IMG/VR virus record: IMGVR_UViG_3300007512_000101
Location: 1 to 37,479 of that record
DNA from: a virus
DNA: 37,479 nt
Reading direction: 5' to 3' (one strand)
Part shown: piece after piece, positions 21,740-30,829 of the stretch
Layout of the letters: the number at the start of each line of letters is the position of its first letter
How positions within the stretch are numbered: the stretch's first letter is position 1
Made by a program: the position numbers and the translations under genes
Notes under the pieces: generated by a model
Told to the model about the DNA's origin: nothing
What the model saw: only the letters and a program-made list of their open reading frames with translations
Database searches by the model: none

Positions 21740-24586
21740 ATGGCTACCACCTTCACGGCAGCAATCGCTAACCCGGATGTCGGTGTTCGGTTCTACCTGT
21801 ACATCGAGGGCATCCCGCACATCTTCATAGACGGTGCAAAGCCTGTAGGCCCTAACAACGGGGCATGGGCCGCTCCCACGTCTGGCGGTCGTTCCTACGC
21901 AATCAAAGAGCACATGCTCGACGTGTCCAACGGCGTCAAGGATGTCGGCCCCGAGATAAGCCGGCGCACGGGCGAAGTCTCTCCGAGTTCGATGACTGTC
22001 ACCCTTCAAGAGAACCGGGCAGGTGACCTCCTGGACATCATGGCCCGCGAGAAGTCGGACGGTGCGCTGACCAACCTCGATACGTCTTTCGGCTACGACA
22101 CCGGCGGCGGGCCTACGACCATCGGCGTAGAGGACACGTCAGACTTCGGCACAGGGGTAACGCTCTACTTCGGGCGGGAAACGATTTACGCCACCGGCAA
22201 GACAGATGCCACGTTCACGGGACTTACCCGCAACCTGTTCGACGTGGACGACGGGGCGTCTAACACCTACGGCGATACAAAGTACGTCCACAACGAAGAC
22301 CTCGCCATCGGGCAGGGCTTCAGCACTATCACCGATTACCCGGCGGTCTGGCATGGCCGACACGTTCGGCTAATAGCGTTCATCGTCGGGCCGGATGGGA
22401 GGGCGTACGATACGGCCTTTGACGGGTCGGCCAGCCGAGAGATATGGCGCGGAATCATCCAGGGCAACCCGCGCCCGTTGAACGACTGGCAGCGGTGGGC
22501 GCTGCGGTGTGTCTCTATCGAGTCGATTCTACAGACCGAGGTGGGTAGGGATTCGGTGCAGGCGCGGCTAATCAAGTACCCCGGCGGGGCCAAGGCTAAC
22601 AATGAAGGATGGAAAGGGGTTGATGGCAACGGGGATGGCATACAGGACGAGATAACCGATGAGTACGCATTCACGTACTACATGGACGACAACACGCGGT
22701 TTCTGGACATTCGCATCTTTGAATACGCCAACGTAACCGACTATGAGAACGGCACCACCAGCGACTATCAAGACCTGACCGGCGCGGATAGAATTGCCCT
22801 GAACCCATCTCCGACTCTTGCCGCTAAGGCTGCTTTCACGGGGGCGTTCAACGACGCAATAGAGACGGCGATTGATGCCGCGTTGACCAATGATGACCTG
22901 AAAGTGCAGTTCGTGTCGCAAGACAATGAGGGGCGCTGGCGTATTCAGGTATGGTCGGAGTCGGGTCGGGTTTACAAGGTACAGTTTCTTTTTGATATCG
23001 CTGGTTCGGTCGGACCGCTTCTGAGTTACTCGGGCAGCCCTGAGATTGACACGTTCGCGATCGATCTGGTCGCTAACGATGAGCCGCTGGCGGTCTACAT
23101 TCACCCTGACTCGCTGGTGATTCCGTTCTATTACGCAGAGTCCGAGGGCATTAACCCCGATACCGCACCAGCGTCTGGGTTCGCGCGCATCGGCAACAGT
23201 GAGGTGGTGGAGTACACAAGCATCACGGACGTCGGCAGTAGCCAGAGCGCCGGTCTGTTTCAGATGAACGTGAAGAAGCGCGGGGCGATGCACACATCCC
23301 GCACCGAGCACAAGGTACGACTGAACCCCGACTGGACCACCGATGCCGAGGACGTGAAGATTATCTTCGGCTACGGCATCGACGGTGACGATCCGATTAC
23401 TGCTGTGTTGAAACTGGCGGTGTCTACGGGCGATGCGTCCCATCACACCACATACGACACGCTGCCTTATGGCATCAGCGCCCCGTTGAACCCTAACCAC
23501 TTCGACATCCCTCAATGGGAGAACGAGATTGACCAGTTGCCTGGACCCATGCAGGCCATCCGCTACTTCAGCAGTAAGACGCAAAGCCTATCAAGCCTGA
23601 TGTCCATGTGGTTCGCGCCGTTCGGCTACTACGTATACGGGGGCGTGAACGCGGACGGTAAGTACCTCATTCAGTTAGGGCAGGTTCTGCCGCCGCTGGA
23701 GTCCGAAGCGAACACCACGGTAGGCACGTCAGTGCTAGACCTGTCAGACCCGGCGCAATACGAAGCGGGCGTTAGTCGGGTGGTCAACCAGATCAAGGTC
23801 AACTACCGATGGGATAACGCCCGAGAGAAACAACTCGAAGACAGCATCACGGTCAACGCCTACGACTCACAACGGGAGTACGGGACCAAGGGCAAACTGA
23901 CGTGGAACATGAAGGGGCTCGGGCTCGACGGCGCTACGGCGGTGGCCATCGCGACCGACGCCGCTTACGGTGCGTTCGCCAGGTTCGCTCGTGTCTACGA
24001 TGTGTTTCGTTTGAGCATGGACCGCACCGGATGGGACATTGAGCCCGGCGATGTAGTTGATCTAACGCTTCCAGGGGCACCCAACACAAGCGGCACACGC
24101 GGGTTTACCAACGTTGAAGCGGTGGTTCTTCAATGCACTAAGACGTACCAGACACCGATGGGCGCGGTTGAAGCGACGGGTGCTGAAGTACTGGTCATTC
24201 TTGAGCCGCATACACGCCAGACAACATACAGCCCATCAGGCAAGGTGGCGTCTAAGAGCGGGTCAGACATCACCTTGGAGGCGAACCACTTCACAAAGTC
24301 CGGGTTCTCTACAGACGCGGCGCACTTTGCTGTGAACGACGTGATAATCGTAATGCAGGCGGGTGACTTCAGCACACGCGAGGTCAAGACAATTCAGAGC
24401 ATCAGCGGCAACGTGCTTAGGCTGAATAGCGCGGTGACGCTTACCGTCGGCACGTCTACGTACATCGTGCCGGATGACTACGCTGCTGTGGTTGCCGACC
24501 AACGTAAGCACGCCTTCATCGCAGACAACTCCGACCCGGCTGTATTGAGTGCACCCGGAGACACTGACGCGTATAACTACATCTAA
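21740..24586 (+). CDS. Large tail hub / tip protein
   Basis: At 948 residues this is the largest gene in the window, directly following the distal tail proteins. Size, position and mixed beta structure fit the tail hub or tail-associated protein of siphoviruses. Segments such as RRTGEVSPSSMTVTLQENRA, a YFGRETIYATGKTD repeat-like region, and YEAGVSRVVNQIKVNYRWDN near the last third suggest a multi-domain baseplate-like hub. No peptidase motif is evident. Starts directly after the preceding TAG. Confidence 0.72.
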   Translation: MATTFTAAIANPDVGVRFYLYIEGIPHIFIDGAKPVGPNNGAWAAPTSGGRSYAIKEHMLDVSNGVKDVGPEISRRTGEVSPSSMTVTLQENRAGDLLDIMAREKSDGALTNLDTSFGYDTGGGPTTIGVEDTSDFGTGVTLYFGRETIYATGKTDATFTGLTRNLFDVDDGASNTYGDTKYVHNEDLAIGQGFSTITDYPAVWHGRHVRLIAFIVGPDGRAYDTAFDGSASREIWRGIIQGNPRPLNDWQRWALRCVSIESILQTEVGRDSVQARLIKYPGGAKANNEGWKGVDGNGDGIQDEITDEYAFTYYMDDNTRFLDIRIFEYANVTDYENGTTSDYQDLTGADRIALNPSPTLAAKAAFTGAFNDAIETAIDAALTNDDLKVQFVSQDNEGRWRIQVWSESGRVYKVQFLFDIAGSVGPLLSYSGSPEIDTFAIDLVANDEPLAVYIHPDSLVIPFYYAESEGINPDTAPASGFARIGNSEVVEYTSITDVGSSQSAGLFQMNVKKRGAMHTSRTEHKVRLNPDWTTDAEDVKIIFGYGIDGDDPITAVLKLAVSTGDASHHTTYDTLPYGISAPLNPNHFDIPQWENEIDQLPGPMQAIRYFSSKTQSLSSLMSMWFAPFGYYVYGGVNADGKYLIQLGQVLPPLESEANTTVGTSVLDLSDPAQYEAGVSRVVNQIKVNYRWDNAREKQLEDSITVNAYDSQREYGTKGKLTWNMKGLGLDGATAVAIATDAAYGAFARFARVYDVFRLSMDRTGWDIEPGDVVDLTLPGAPNTSGTRGFTNVEAVVLQCTKTYQTPMGAVEATGAEVLVILEPHTRQTTYSPSGKVASKSGSDITLEANHFTKSGFSTDAAHFAVNDVIIVMQAGDFSTREVKTIQSISGNVLRLNSAVTLTVGTSTYIVPDDYAAVVADQRKHAFIADNSDPAVLSAPGDTDAYNYI

Positions 24587-25614
24587 TGGCACGCACTGCA
24601 CCGACTGAATACCTCGTGATACCGAACAGCGCACTAGCGCAGAACCGTCCGATCCGTGAGGGGTCTGATGGTGGTACACACTACGGCGAACTGGACATCG
24701 CAGAGAACTGCAACGAACGACACTGTAATACGGTGCCACAGGTCGTGGATACGTCCTTTGTGAACGGCGGATACATCGAAGCGCTCACCACATCCTACGT
24801 GCTTCGGGCGTTGTGGATACGGCGTCCGTTCGTGGACCTTTCCCGGTGGGAGGTGTCGGCGCTTGCGAGCCATTCCGGGGCCAACGCATCGAACATCAAG
24901 GTGGAGATGGCGAGCGATTCCGCGAACATCGAGATAAGCGTTAGCGGTACCGTGACGGCCTGGACAGAACAGACCGGCACCGTTACGTATGACGCGGCGC
25001 AGACGGTGGATACGATTGAATTGTGGGTTAAAAAAGGCACCTCGTCCACGTTACGAGTCCATGCAATGGAGATTCGCCCGTTGGCGTTGACCACCATTAG
25101 CGCGGGGATATCCACCGCCGGATTCATCCCATTCGATACGTCGGAGTTTGCTGCTGATGAACCTATGCCGACCGCCTACCGCCAATGGATGCACGACAAT
25201 CTAGAGGTCATTCGCAAGACGCGTATGGACACCATCGTTGGATGGTCTGAAGACTTCGCCCGCGCGGCTGCGTCTGCATTCGAGACGACGAGCAGCACCT
25301 ATGTGCTCGTGGCAGAAATACCGTTTCGATCCACGCACGGGCAGACATCCGTGGAGTGGGGTCTTGCCGGGTACCTCGACGCGGGAGGTGCTGGTACGGT
25401 CAAGCTGGAGATAGGAGAGAACGACGTAGAGGTCACGCTAGGCACTACGTGGACAAGCCCCTACACGGCAGCACAGTACGACTTTGACGCGGATGGAGGT
25501 GCCATCACGTGTATTGAGAACCAACCCCAATACCTGAACGTCTACCTGAAGGGGAATGGCGTCAATAAGGCGTACCTGATGAGTCTGACTGCTTGGTTCG
25601 CGGACATCGCCTGA
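24586..25614 (+). CDS. Tail tip protein
   Basis: This 342-residue protein starts in a TAATG overlap with the hub stop. It is beta-rich, with two similar-looking sandwich halves: one around RWEVSALASHSGANASNIKV and VTYDAAQTVDTIELWVKKG, a second around VEWGLAGYLDAGGAGTVKLE and ENQPQYLNVYLKGNGVNKAY. The duplication of a carbohydrate-binding-like sandwich would suit receptor contact. The assignment rests on position. Confidence 0.6.
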   Translation: MARTAPTEYLVIPNSALAQNRPIREGSDGGTHYGELDIAENCNERHCNTVPQVVDTSFVNGGYIEALTTSYVLRALWIRRPFVDLSRWEVSALASHSGANASNIKVEMASDSANIEISVSGTVTAWTEQTGTVTYDAAQTVDTIELWVKKGTSSTLRVHAMEIRPLALTTISAGISTAGFIPFDTSEFAADEPMPTAYRQWMHDNLEVIRKTRMDTIVGWSEDFARAAASAFETTSSTYVLVAEIPFRSTHGQTSVEWGLAGYLDAGGAGTVKLEIGENDVEVTLGTTWTSPYTAAQYDFDADGGAITCIENQPQYLNVYLKGNGVNKAYLMSLTAWFADIA

Positions 25615-26159
25615 TGAACTGGCCACCAGTTGGATGGACACCCGAGAAGACGATCCCGAACTACTACAACGGGACGGCAACAAAAGGCGCGCACGTTCGT
25701 GATATCGACCGCGAAGCGACCTACCTTGCCTGCTACAAGCACAACATCCCTGTCATTCTGGCTAACTACTTCGCCGCCGGCACGACGTATGAGGCGGTCA
25801 TCAACATCCCGCCGTTCACTGAACACGTGGCTTTCTGGTTCCACTGCACAGGCAGAGGTACCATCACCGTTACCAACGATGATGACACCTACAACAGCGT
25901 CATGGAGGTTCATGTGGGCGGCGGTGTAACGCATACGTTCGCGGATGCCGAGTGGGTCAAGAGCGGTGAAGGGCTGACAGTACCAGCAGCAAACGGCAAA
26001 CACCGCGCTCTCAACTCATCATTCGAGGCAAACAACCACAAGGATACGTACACGTGGGCCATCACCGATTTAGGCGGTGGTGCAACCCTGCGGATATACG
26101 GTGTCCGCTTCAAGCCGCTGTGGCCAGGCGAGGTACAGGCACTGAGCGCGGCAACCTAA
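25614..26159 (+). CDS. Tail tip / fibre-like protein, 181 aa
   Basis: ATG 25614 overlaps the previous stop (TGATG). The protein opens with MNWPPVGWTPEKTIPNYYNG and continues as Thr/Gly/Asn-rich strands (FWFHCTGRGTITVTNDDDTY, GVTHTFADAEWVKSG), typical of small tip or fibre proteins. The C-terminal TWAITDLGGGATLRIYGVRF resembles the sandwich halves of the upstream gene. No enzyme motif is visible. Confidence 0.6.
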   Translation: MNWPPVGWTPEKTIPNYYNGTATKGAHVRDIDREATYLACYKHNIPVILANYFAAGTTYEAVINIPPFTEHVAFWFHCTGRGTITVTNDDDTYNSVMEVHVGGGVTHTFADAEWVKSGEGLTVPAANGKHRALNSSFEANNHKDTYTWAITDLGGGATLRIYGVRFKPLWPGEVQALSAAT

Positions 26160-26161
26160 CC

Positions 26162-26222
26162 GGCAACTAAGTTGCCACCTGTGTGCTACAATGCGCGCGT
26201 AACTTGTAGCAGGCGTAAGGAG
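26162..26222 (+). promoter_or_regulatory. Stem-loop, extended -10 and inverted repeat before the last tail genes
   Basis: A perfect GGCAAC-taa-GTTGCC stem-loop (26162-26176) is followed by TGC-TACAAT (26184-26192, extended -10). A 7-bp inverted repeat, GCTACAA 26185-26191 and TTGTAGC 26204-26210, overlaps that -10. AAGGAG at 26217-26222 is eight bases before ATG 26231. It looks like an internal promoter with an operator or structured leader. Confidence 0.45.
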
Positions 26223-26230
26223 CCCAGGTT

Positions 26231-26563
26231 ATGGCGATTAGTAAGCAAGGTCCCAACAAGTTAGTTGACGAGATCAGCGCCACCGCACAAACGACGGTTG
26301 GCCATGGCGATAACTTCAAGCGGTTTCAGTTCTCCTGCGTGGCCACTAGTGGCGCATGGACGATCACAGTAGAAGACAGCGGTGACAGCGGCACCACCTT
26401 CTATGAGGTGTCTGACACTCTGAGTTTGGCCAGCGGTGACAGCGGTACGATCTACCTGGGTCCCGCTGCGTTCACCGACAACCTGCGCCTAAACATGACG
26501 CGAACGGGTGGCACTCTGAGCGTTTGGGAAACGGCGTCAGACGCACACCCTTTGAGGTACTAA
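26231..26563 (+). CDS. Small beta-rich structural protein, 110 aa
   Basis: A strong Shine-Dalgarno (AAGGAG, eight bases) precedes this 110-residue protein. It consists of alternating strands with two SGDSGT turns (VEDSGDSGTTFYE and LASGDSGTIYLG), suggesting an internal repeat of a small beta-sandwich. It may be a virion surface or tail-tip protein. It has its own predicted promoter, unlike most tail genes. Confidence 0.65.
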   Translation: MAISKQGPNKLVDEISATAQTTVGHGDNFKRFQFSCVATSGAWTITVEDSGDSGTTFYEVSDTLSLASGDSGTIYLGPAAFTDNLRLNMTRTGGTLSVWETASDAHPLRY

Positions 26564-26565
26564 TC

Positions 26566-27432
26566 ATGCCTATCGTTGTCTCAGGCTTTGGCTTCTACAA
26601 CAATCAAGCCATCCAGCAACTTACGTATGACCTGGCATCTGACACGCTTGAGATCGCGGCGGATGTGGATCTCAAGGGCAATGACCTGACGGACTCCACC
26701 GGCGGAGGGTCGGTCAACGTACCTCAGTTGCTGACGGCTGAAGCATTCAATACGACATCCATCCCGGCGCTTTGGAAAGAGATGAACGGGGATGAGGACT
26801 CTGCCGGCGCGGGTGTCTCCTACGCTGCGGCAGGGTGCACTCTGGCAACCCGTGACGCGCAGGATTACAAGACCGGCATCGTCTACGCCCCTGTGGGTAT
26901 CTGCAGACCGCACCAGAGCAGTTCATACGTGGCGACTGTGGAGTTCGATAACTTTGATGTAGACGCCTACATCACCGGCGCTAACAACTGGCTTCTTGCC
27001 ATCGGCCACTATGACGGACCGATACCCCATGGCGCGCTGGCCGAGGTGCTGCTGTGGTACGACCCTGATGGTGGTGCTGGCGCTAAGTGGCAGGTTTACA
27101 AGACGCTACGGGTCAGCGGTGATGTGGCGCTCAATGACTCTGCGCCTGCCAACCTGGGTGACACTGAGCCCACTGGACTGCGACTGCGCCTTGACTGGAC
27201 TGAGGCCGGTTATGAGGCGTATTACGACGTCGATACAGGCGGCGGCTTTTCTGAGTCCTTCACTGAGATCGGGTCTGGCAGGTTCAACATCAGCAAGTCA
27301 GCAGGCGATACGTCTGAGGTGAGCCCACCAGCGATTGGCCAGCGCTCATTCGGCATCATTGCCGCGCAGAACCAGGCTACGGGATCTGACGCCACTGTGC
27401 GTATCAAGGCATCCTCGATGACGGTTACCTAA
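26566..27432 (+). CDS. LamG/concanavalin-like tail protein
   Basis: This 288-residue protein begins at ATG 26566, two bases after the preceding stop. The N-terminus (DLASDTLEIAADVDLKGNDL) resembles a fibre-anchoring segment. The rest has a jelly-roll pattern: LATRDAQDYKTGIVY, VATVEFDNFDVDAYI, LAIGHYDGP, VLLWYDPDGGAGAKWQVY, LRLRLDWTEAGYEAYYDVD, and QRSFGIIAAQN. Such domains bind sugars, consistent with receptor recognition. Confidence 0.6.
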   Translation: MPIVVSGFGFYNNQAIQQLTYDLASDTLEIAADVDLKGNDLTDSTGGGSVNVPQLLTAEAFNTTSIPALWKEMNGDEDSAGAGVSYAAAGCTLATRDAQDYKTGIVYAPVGICRPHQSSSYVATVEFDNFDVDAYITGANNWLLAIGHYDGPIPHGALAEVLLWYDPDGGAGAKWQVYKTLRVSGDVALNDSAPANLGDTEPTGLRLRLDWTEAGYEAYYDVDTGGGFSESFTEIGSGRFNISKSAGDTSEVSPPAIGQRSFGIIAAQNQATGSDATVRIKASSMTVT

Positions 27433-27633
27433 GTGACGTTCGGGTCCAAGCGAGTTGGCACCGCGCTGGGAGGTGGGTTTGTCTCATCTAACTCGGCCAT
27501 TACCGTCAACCTGGACAACACCCGCCTAATTGGCAGCGCTATCGATGGCACGCCTGATGAGTTGTATCTAGGTGCGCGTCCTCTGACGGCCAACGCAAAT
27601 ATCGACGGAGGCATCCTGTGGCGCGAGAACTGA
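27433..27633 (+). CDS. Small hypothetical protein, 66 aa
   Basis: GTG 27433 follows the previous stop without a gap. The 66-residue product (MTFGSKRVGTALGGGFVSSN at its start) is Gly/Asn/Ser-rich and likely a small structural protein. It overlaps the endolysin start by 16 bases. No domain is recognised. Confidence 0.6.
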   Translation: MTFGSKRVGTALGGGFVSSNSAITVNLDNTRLIGSAIDGTPDELYLGARPLTANANIDGGILWREN

Positions 27634-28496
27634 GCCTAGGCGCACGTGGGCCGGAAGTGGAGCGCTTGCAACTGGCGCTAGACCGTCTGGGCTACCCGGA
27701 GCCTCGCTACGGTGCCGATGGCATCTTGGGTAGGTTGACCCTGGATCTGGTAGACCAGTGGGGTTTAGACCGTGATGTAGGGGTGGACTGCACACCTAAC
27801 GATTCAGTAGACCGCCGGGTGCATGAGAACATCCTCAATGAGGCAGCGCCTAAGATCAGCGGCGCAGGCTACCCTCTGGTTATCGATGGGCGTTCTGAAG
27901 CCTGGGAACGCAGGCGCAGACGCAAGAACCCGATTGGGCGCATTGATACCGTCGTGCTTCACCAGATGGCCGTGAAGGACTCCGACAACATCGGATGGAA
28001 GCGCTGGCGCAAGTTGGCGATTCACTACGTTGTGACCTGTGGCCCTGGCGCTCAGACTGTACAACTCCACGATCTGGATTGGAGACAGGGGCATGCTCAA
28101 GGGTGGAACAGGCGCTCTGTAGGCTTTGAGTTAGAGGGCTACTTCGCTGGCATCCACGGTGTTAACAAGACATTCTGGCGACCAAAGAGCCGGCCCAACC
28201 GCCAACCTATGGTGCCCGACCCGATGCAGATTGAAGCCGCCTTGCAGGGCGTCAGACACGCGATAGAGACGATAGCCGCCATGGGTGGCCATATCAGTTA
28301 CATCGCCGCTCACAGGCAGTCATACGGCATCAAGACGTCGGATCCGGGTCAACTGATATGGCAGGGTGTGGCGCTGCCGTTGATCGCAGAGGGTTTAGTT
28401 GAAGAGTACCCCGGCGTGCTTCATCACCCGAAGTACCCGGGACGACCGATACCAGAGGCCTGGAACCCAGCCAACGCAGGGGTCCCGTACCGATGA
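27618..28496 (+). CDS. Endolysin: peptidoglycan-binding domain plus N-acetylmuramoyl-L-alanine amidase
   Basis: This 292-residue lysis enzyme starts with a peptidoglycan-binding type 1 domain (LGARGPEVERLQLALDRLG, then GADGILGRLTLDLVDQW). An amidase_2-like zinc amidase follows: VVLHQM with zinc His near 115, GFELEG with acidic catalytic residues near 171-173, AAHRQ with zinc His near 232, and SDPGQ with the third ligand near 242. It cleaves the bond between muramic acid and the stem peptide. GGAGG lies six bases before GTG 27618. No signal peptide is seen, so a holin or similar should release it. Confidence 0.9.
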   Translation: MARELSLGARGPEVERLQLALDRLGYPEPRYGADGILGRLTLDLVDQWGLDRDVGVDCTPNDSVDRRVHENILNEAAPKISGAGYPLVIDGRSEAWERRRRRKNPIGRIDTVVLHQMAVKDSDNIGWKRWRKLAIHYVVTCGPGAQTVQLHDLDWRQGHAQGWNRRSVGFELEGYFAGIHGVNKTFWRPKSRPNRQPMVPDPMQIEAALQGVRHAIETIAAMGGHISYIAAHRQSYGIKTSDPGQLIWQGVALPLIAEGLVEEYPGVLHHPKYPGRPIPEAWNPANAGVPYR

Positions 28497-28557
28497 AATC
28501 TAACTTTCTGCGGGACGCGACCCACCTAATGACAGATAGTCAGAGCAAGATGCTGAC

Positions 28558-28998
28558 ATGGATAAGAAGAACGGTCAGCAAAAGGGCAAGGTCATATACA
28601 TGAGCGTAGCGACACCACCACCGGAACCATCGGGCATCCATCCGGTCGCGCCACCGCAGGCACCCGTGCCAGCACCTCCGTTGCCCACAACGTGGTCAGG
28701 GCTCATCCGCAACCCGGTAGCGCTGCTGTTCGTGCTCGTCATCGGCGGTGGTGGTACCTACGGCGGGCTCAGCCTGCACGAGTGGGCCGAGGCGGCTAAG
28801 AGCCTGCCCGAGGTCGTGGTCGAGATGAAGGCGATGCGCGAAGAGATCAGCGCCTTTCGTGCCGAGATGCAGGCCGAGCGGCGAGACAGGCGCGCGGCAT
28901 CCGCTGTGATTGAGGATGCGTTGGGTGTGGAGCCCGTGGACCGTAAGAACGTAGACGTGAAGATGAAGTCCGAGGACGATGGGGAGCCCGACTCATGA
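28558..28998 (+). CDS. Single-pass membrane protein with coiled coil (holin or spanin candidate)
   Basis: This 146-residue protein has a Lys-rich N-terminus, a Pro-rich segment (residues 18-45), one hydrophobic helix (NPVALLFVLVIGGGGTYGGL) and a charged coiled coil (VEMKAMREEISAFRAEMQAE). A second in-frame ATG at 28600 would remove the Lys-rich 14 residues, a dual-start layout known from some holins. Position after the endolysin suggests lysis. An inner-membrane spanin is the alternative, given the lipoprotein gene immediately downstream. Confidence 0.6.
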   Translation: MDKKNGQQKGKVIYMSVATPPPEPSGIHPVAPPQAPVPAPPLPTTWSGLIRNPVALLFVLVIGGGGTYGGLSLHEWAEAAKSLPEVVVEMKAMREEISAFRAEMQAERRDRRAASAVIEDALGVEPVDRKNVDVKMKSEDDGEPDS

Positions 28999-29216
28999 GG
29001 CAGTTCGGATTAGTCATCGTCGCACTGACCGCCGGCACCTTGATATGGGGATGCTCTAGCCTGCGTATCGAGACAAAGCCTACGGACGTCGAGTCTCTGC
29101 GCCTGGTCTGCGGCCCGCCGTCTGTCATTGAGTACCGCGTCAACGGCAAGCTCCGCTTTGAACGTGTCTCCACGGTCGAACTGCCAGCCATTCTCAAGCC
29201 CCTGTGTGCACCATGA
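28995..29216 (+). CDS. Small lipoprotein, possible outer spanin
   Basis: This 73-residue protein begins with a short signal (MRQFGLVIVALTAGTLIWGC) ending in IWGC, a fair lipobox with Cys at residue 20, followed by a mature region of about 50 residues. It overlaps the preceding coiled-coil membrane gene by ATGA. A membrane coiled-coil protein followed by a small lipoprotein is the arrangement of two-component spanins, which would imply an outer membrane. Actinobacterial lipoproteins are also possible, so the function is open. Confidence 0.6.
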   Translation: MRQFGLVIVALTAGTLIWGCSSLRIETKPTDVESLRLVCGPPSVIEYRVNGKLRFERVSTVELPAILKPLCAP

Positions 29217-29548
29217 GCCGACGAAAGAAGTTCGATCCGATAGCCAGCGCCATCGACCATACGCCCATCGCTCTCAGCGCTGACGCTCTGCGTATCCTTA
29301 CGACGGCGGCTACAGCCGCGTCAGAAGCCTTCAAAGACGGCAGCCCTACCCCTGACACCGCTGAAGCGCTTATCAGGGCTTCTGTAGGCGTAGGGATGGG
29401 GCTAGTGCCTACGAACATCAGCAAAGAACTGAGAACGGCTGTGGAGGTGGGTCTGGTTGCTGCGCTGGGTGGGCTGTGGCGGTCGCTTCAGGTGAAGTCA
29501 GTCCGTGTCAGGTCGAAGTCCGCTATCGATGTCACGGTGGAGAAGTAG
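29213..29548 (+). CDS. Small protein with two weak hydrophobic segments, possible holin
   Basis: This 111-residue protein starts in an ATGA overlap with the lipoprotein stop. Moderately hydrophobic stretches lie at about residues 55-70 (ALIRASVGVGMGLVP) and 75-95 (TAVEVGLVAALGGLW), and the C-terminus is basic. It may be a small holin or another lysis-region accessory. It is the last rightward late gene; its end overlaps the convergent gene by 17 bases. Confidence 0.55.
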   Translation: MSRRKKFDPIASAIDHTPIALSADALRILTTAATAASEAFKDGSPTPDTAEALIRASVGVGMGLVPTNISKELRTAVEVGLVAALGGLWRSLQVKSVRVRSKSAIDVTVEK

Positions 29549-29840
29549 ACCACAGCCACAGCAGGGCGCTGGCGACGCTGCTGTGGTCGTGGCGACCGCG
29601 CTGATCGTCGTATGTTTCCACCAGCCCGTTGCGACCTGTTAGCACAGCCCAGCCATGCGGCAGCGACTCGCACAGCAGGTGCCATAGACAGCCCTGCGTC
29701 GCCGGATCGGTTAGATCGGGGATGTGGTCGCCTTCTGGCGTTGTGTACCATATGCCGATTCTTACGCTGTCCAAGGTGTTCCAGTCCCAGTTACTGTGCA
29801 CCGCCAGCCGCCGCGCGAGGTCTGTTTGTTCAGGTGTCAT
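29532..29840 (-). CDS. Hypothetical protein, last gene of leftward operon
   Basis: This 102-residue protein has an Asp/Trp/His-rich sequence (LAVHSNWDWNTLDSVRIGIW, then GDHIPDLTDPATQGCLWHLL). Its ATG overlaps the upstream leftward gene by 11 bases, and it meets the rightward late operon head to head. No domain is recognised. Six genes are probably transcribed together from the promoter at about 31727-31755. Confidence 0.65.
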   Translation of the reverse strand: MTPEQTDLARRLAVHSNWDWNTLDSVRIGIWYTTPEGDHIPDLTDPATQGCLWHLLCESLPHGWAVLTGRNGLVETYDDQRGRHDHSSVASALLWLWSTSPP

Positions 29841-30441
29841 TGATCGACTCCAGTGCGTCGTCTAGCTCGATGTTGCACCTGACCTGCTCGTCTATGTCGT
29901 CACCTGTCTCAATGTTGCCGTGCCAGTAGCGGACATTGCGCGCCGCTTCGGCCACCCGCCTCAGCGACTGCAACTCCTTGAGGATGGCGGTACCGGCGTC
30001 GGGGGCGAGGGCTTCCATGTACTTTTCGACAACAGGTTCACGCCCTGTGCCCTGCAACTCACCGTATGTGAACTCCAGCCCGTATTCCGCCGCTTCCCGC
30101 AAAGCAGCACACGCCGCCCACGCTTCATCGCGTTCTTTTGTTCGCGCATCCACCACGACCGTCATCCCATACGCCATGGTCAGGTCGGCGTCTTCGATCA
30201 GATTTAAGACGTCCTGCGCCAACAGCAGCATCAGGTCGAAAGCGCGGCCGTTCTGATCCAGGATTGCACCTACATCCGGCAGGGGCTTCTCGTCTGCCAT
30301 CGCCAGCGCCCGCTCAGCGCGGCTTTGCGGTGTGTCAGTCAGCGCCACGCCGGCCGCCAGGCTCGCGCCGCCCAGGCCGGCCACGACCCACGGCCGCCAC
30401 GGCGGTTTCGGCCCAGGCTTCGCCTCCCATGCCGCGCGCAT
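29830..30441 (-). CDS. Hypothetical membrane-anchored protein, 203 aa
   Basis: ATG at 30441 (minus) gives MRAAWEAKPGPKPPWRP followed by a hydrophobic segment (WVVAGLGGASLAAGVAL), so the protein is probably anchored by its N-terminus. The rest is helical: ILDQNGRAFDLMLLLAQDVL, then a charged region and LKELQSLRRVAEAARNVRYW. A GTG at 30480 would lengthen it by 13 residues. Function unknown; it might modify the host envelope or exclude other phages. Confidence 0.6.
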   Translation of the reverse strand: MRAAWEAKPGPKPPWRPWVVAGLGGASLAAGVALTDTPQSRAERALAMADEKPLPDVGAILDQNGRAFDLMLLLAQDVLNLIEDADLTMAYGMTVVVDARTKERDEAWAACAALREAAEYGLEFTYGELQGTGREPVVEKYMEALAPDAGTAILKELQSLRRVAEAARNVRYWHGNIETGDDIDEQVRCNIELDDALESINDT

Positions 30442-30454
30442 GATGCGCAGTCGC

Positions 30455-30829
30455 TTAGGTCGAGCTTGGACATGTGGCACGTCGTCCGGCAGCGAGCCCG
30501 CCAGCGGCCTCCTGACAGCACACGCAGGTCAGCGGATCGTGCGCAGTGAGCGGTTGGGACACGTTTTGTCCCAGGGCTCGGAGCGCGTTCTCGGCCTTCA
30601 CTGCTCGGTCTTGCAGGGCGTTCTCACGCCAATCGGCGTTGTCGCAAGTGCATGTCGGTGGACGCTGGTACGTCGGCGACCGGCTCTCTGCGAGGTAGGT
30701 CACGATGCGGATGCACTCGCGGGTCGGCAACCCGGCGTCTTCGGCGTCGCGGAACGCGTCGTTCACCAGCCCGGACAGCCAGAGCGCCACGTCGCCGTCT
30801 TTCGGTGGTCGTGATCGGTTGATGTCCAT
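30455..30829 (-). CDS. Hypothetical protein with two Cys clusters, 124 aa
   Basis: The ATG at 30829 overlaps the stop of the preceding leftward gene (TGATG) and has AAGGTG just upstream; a GTG at 30850 is less likely. The sequence contains PTCTCDNADW near residue 60 and a C-terminal CVCCQEA, with a helix between (ALQDRAVKAENALRALGQN). It could bind one zinc ion. No family is recognised. Confidence 0.6.
   Translation of the reverse strand: MDINRSRPPKDGDVALWLSGLVNDAFRDAEDAGLPTRECIRIVTYLAESRSPTYQRPPTCTCDNADWRENALQDRAVKAENALRALGQNVSQPLTAHDPLTCVCCQEAAGGLAAGRRATCPSST

Noticed and set aside
22568-23584. Long minus-strand open frame (338 codons) under the tail hub gene
   Set aside because: It lies wholly opposite a well-supported tail gene, its protein is rich in Arg/Val with no domain pattern, and GC-rich codon bias often leaves such antisense frames open.
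28550-28603. 17-codon frame whose stop overlaps the internal ATG of the coiled-coil membrane gene
   Set aside because: Too short and without a ribosome site; it may be chance, although coupling to the internal start cannot be excluded.
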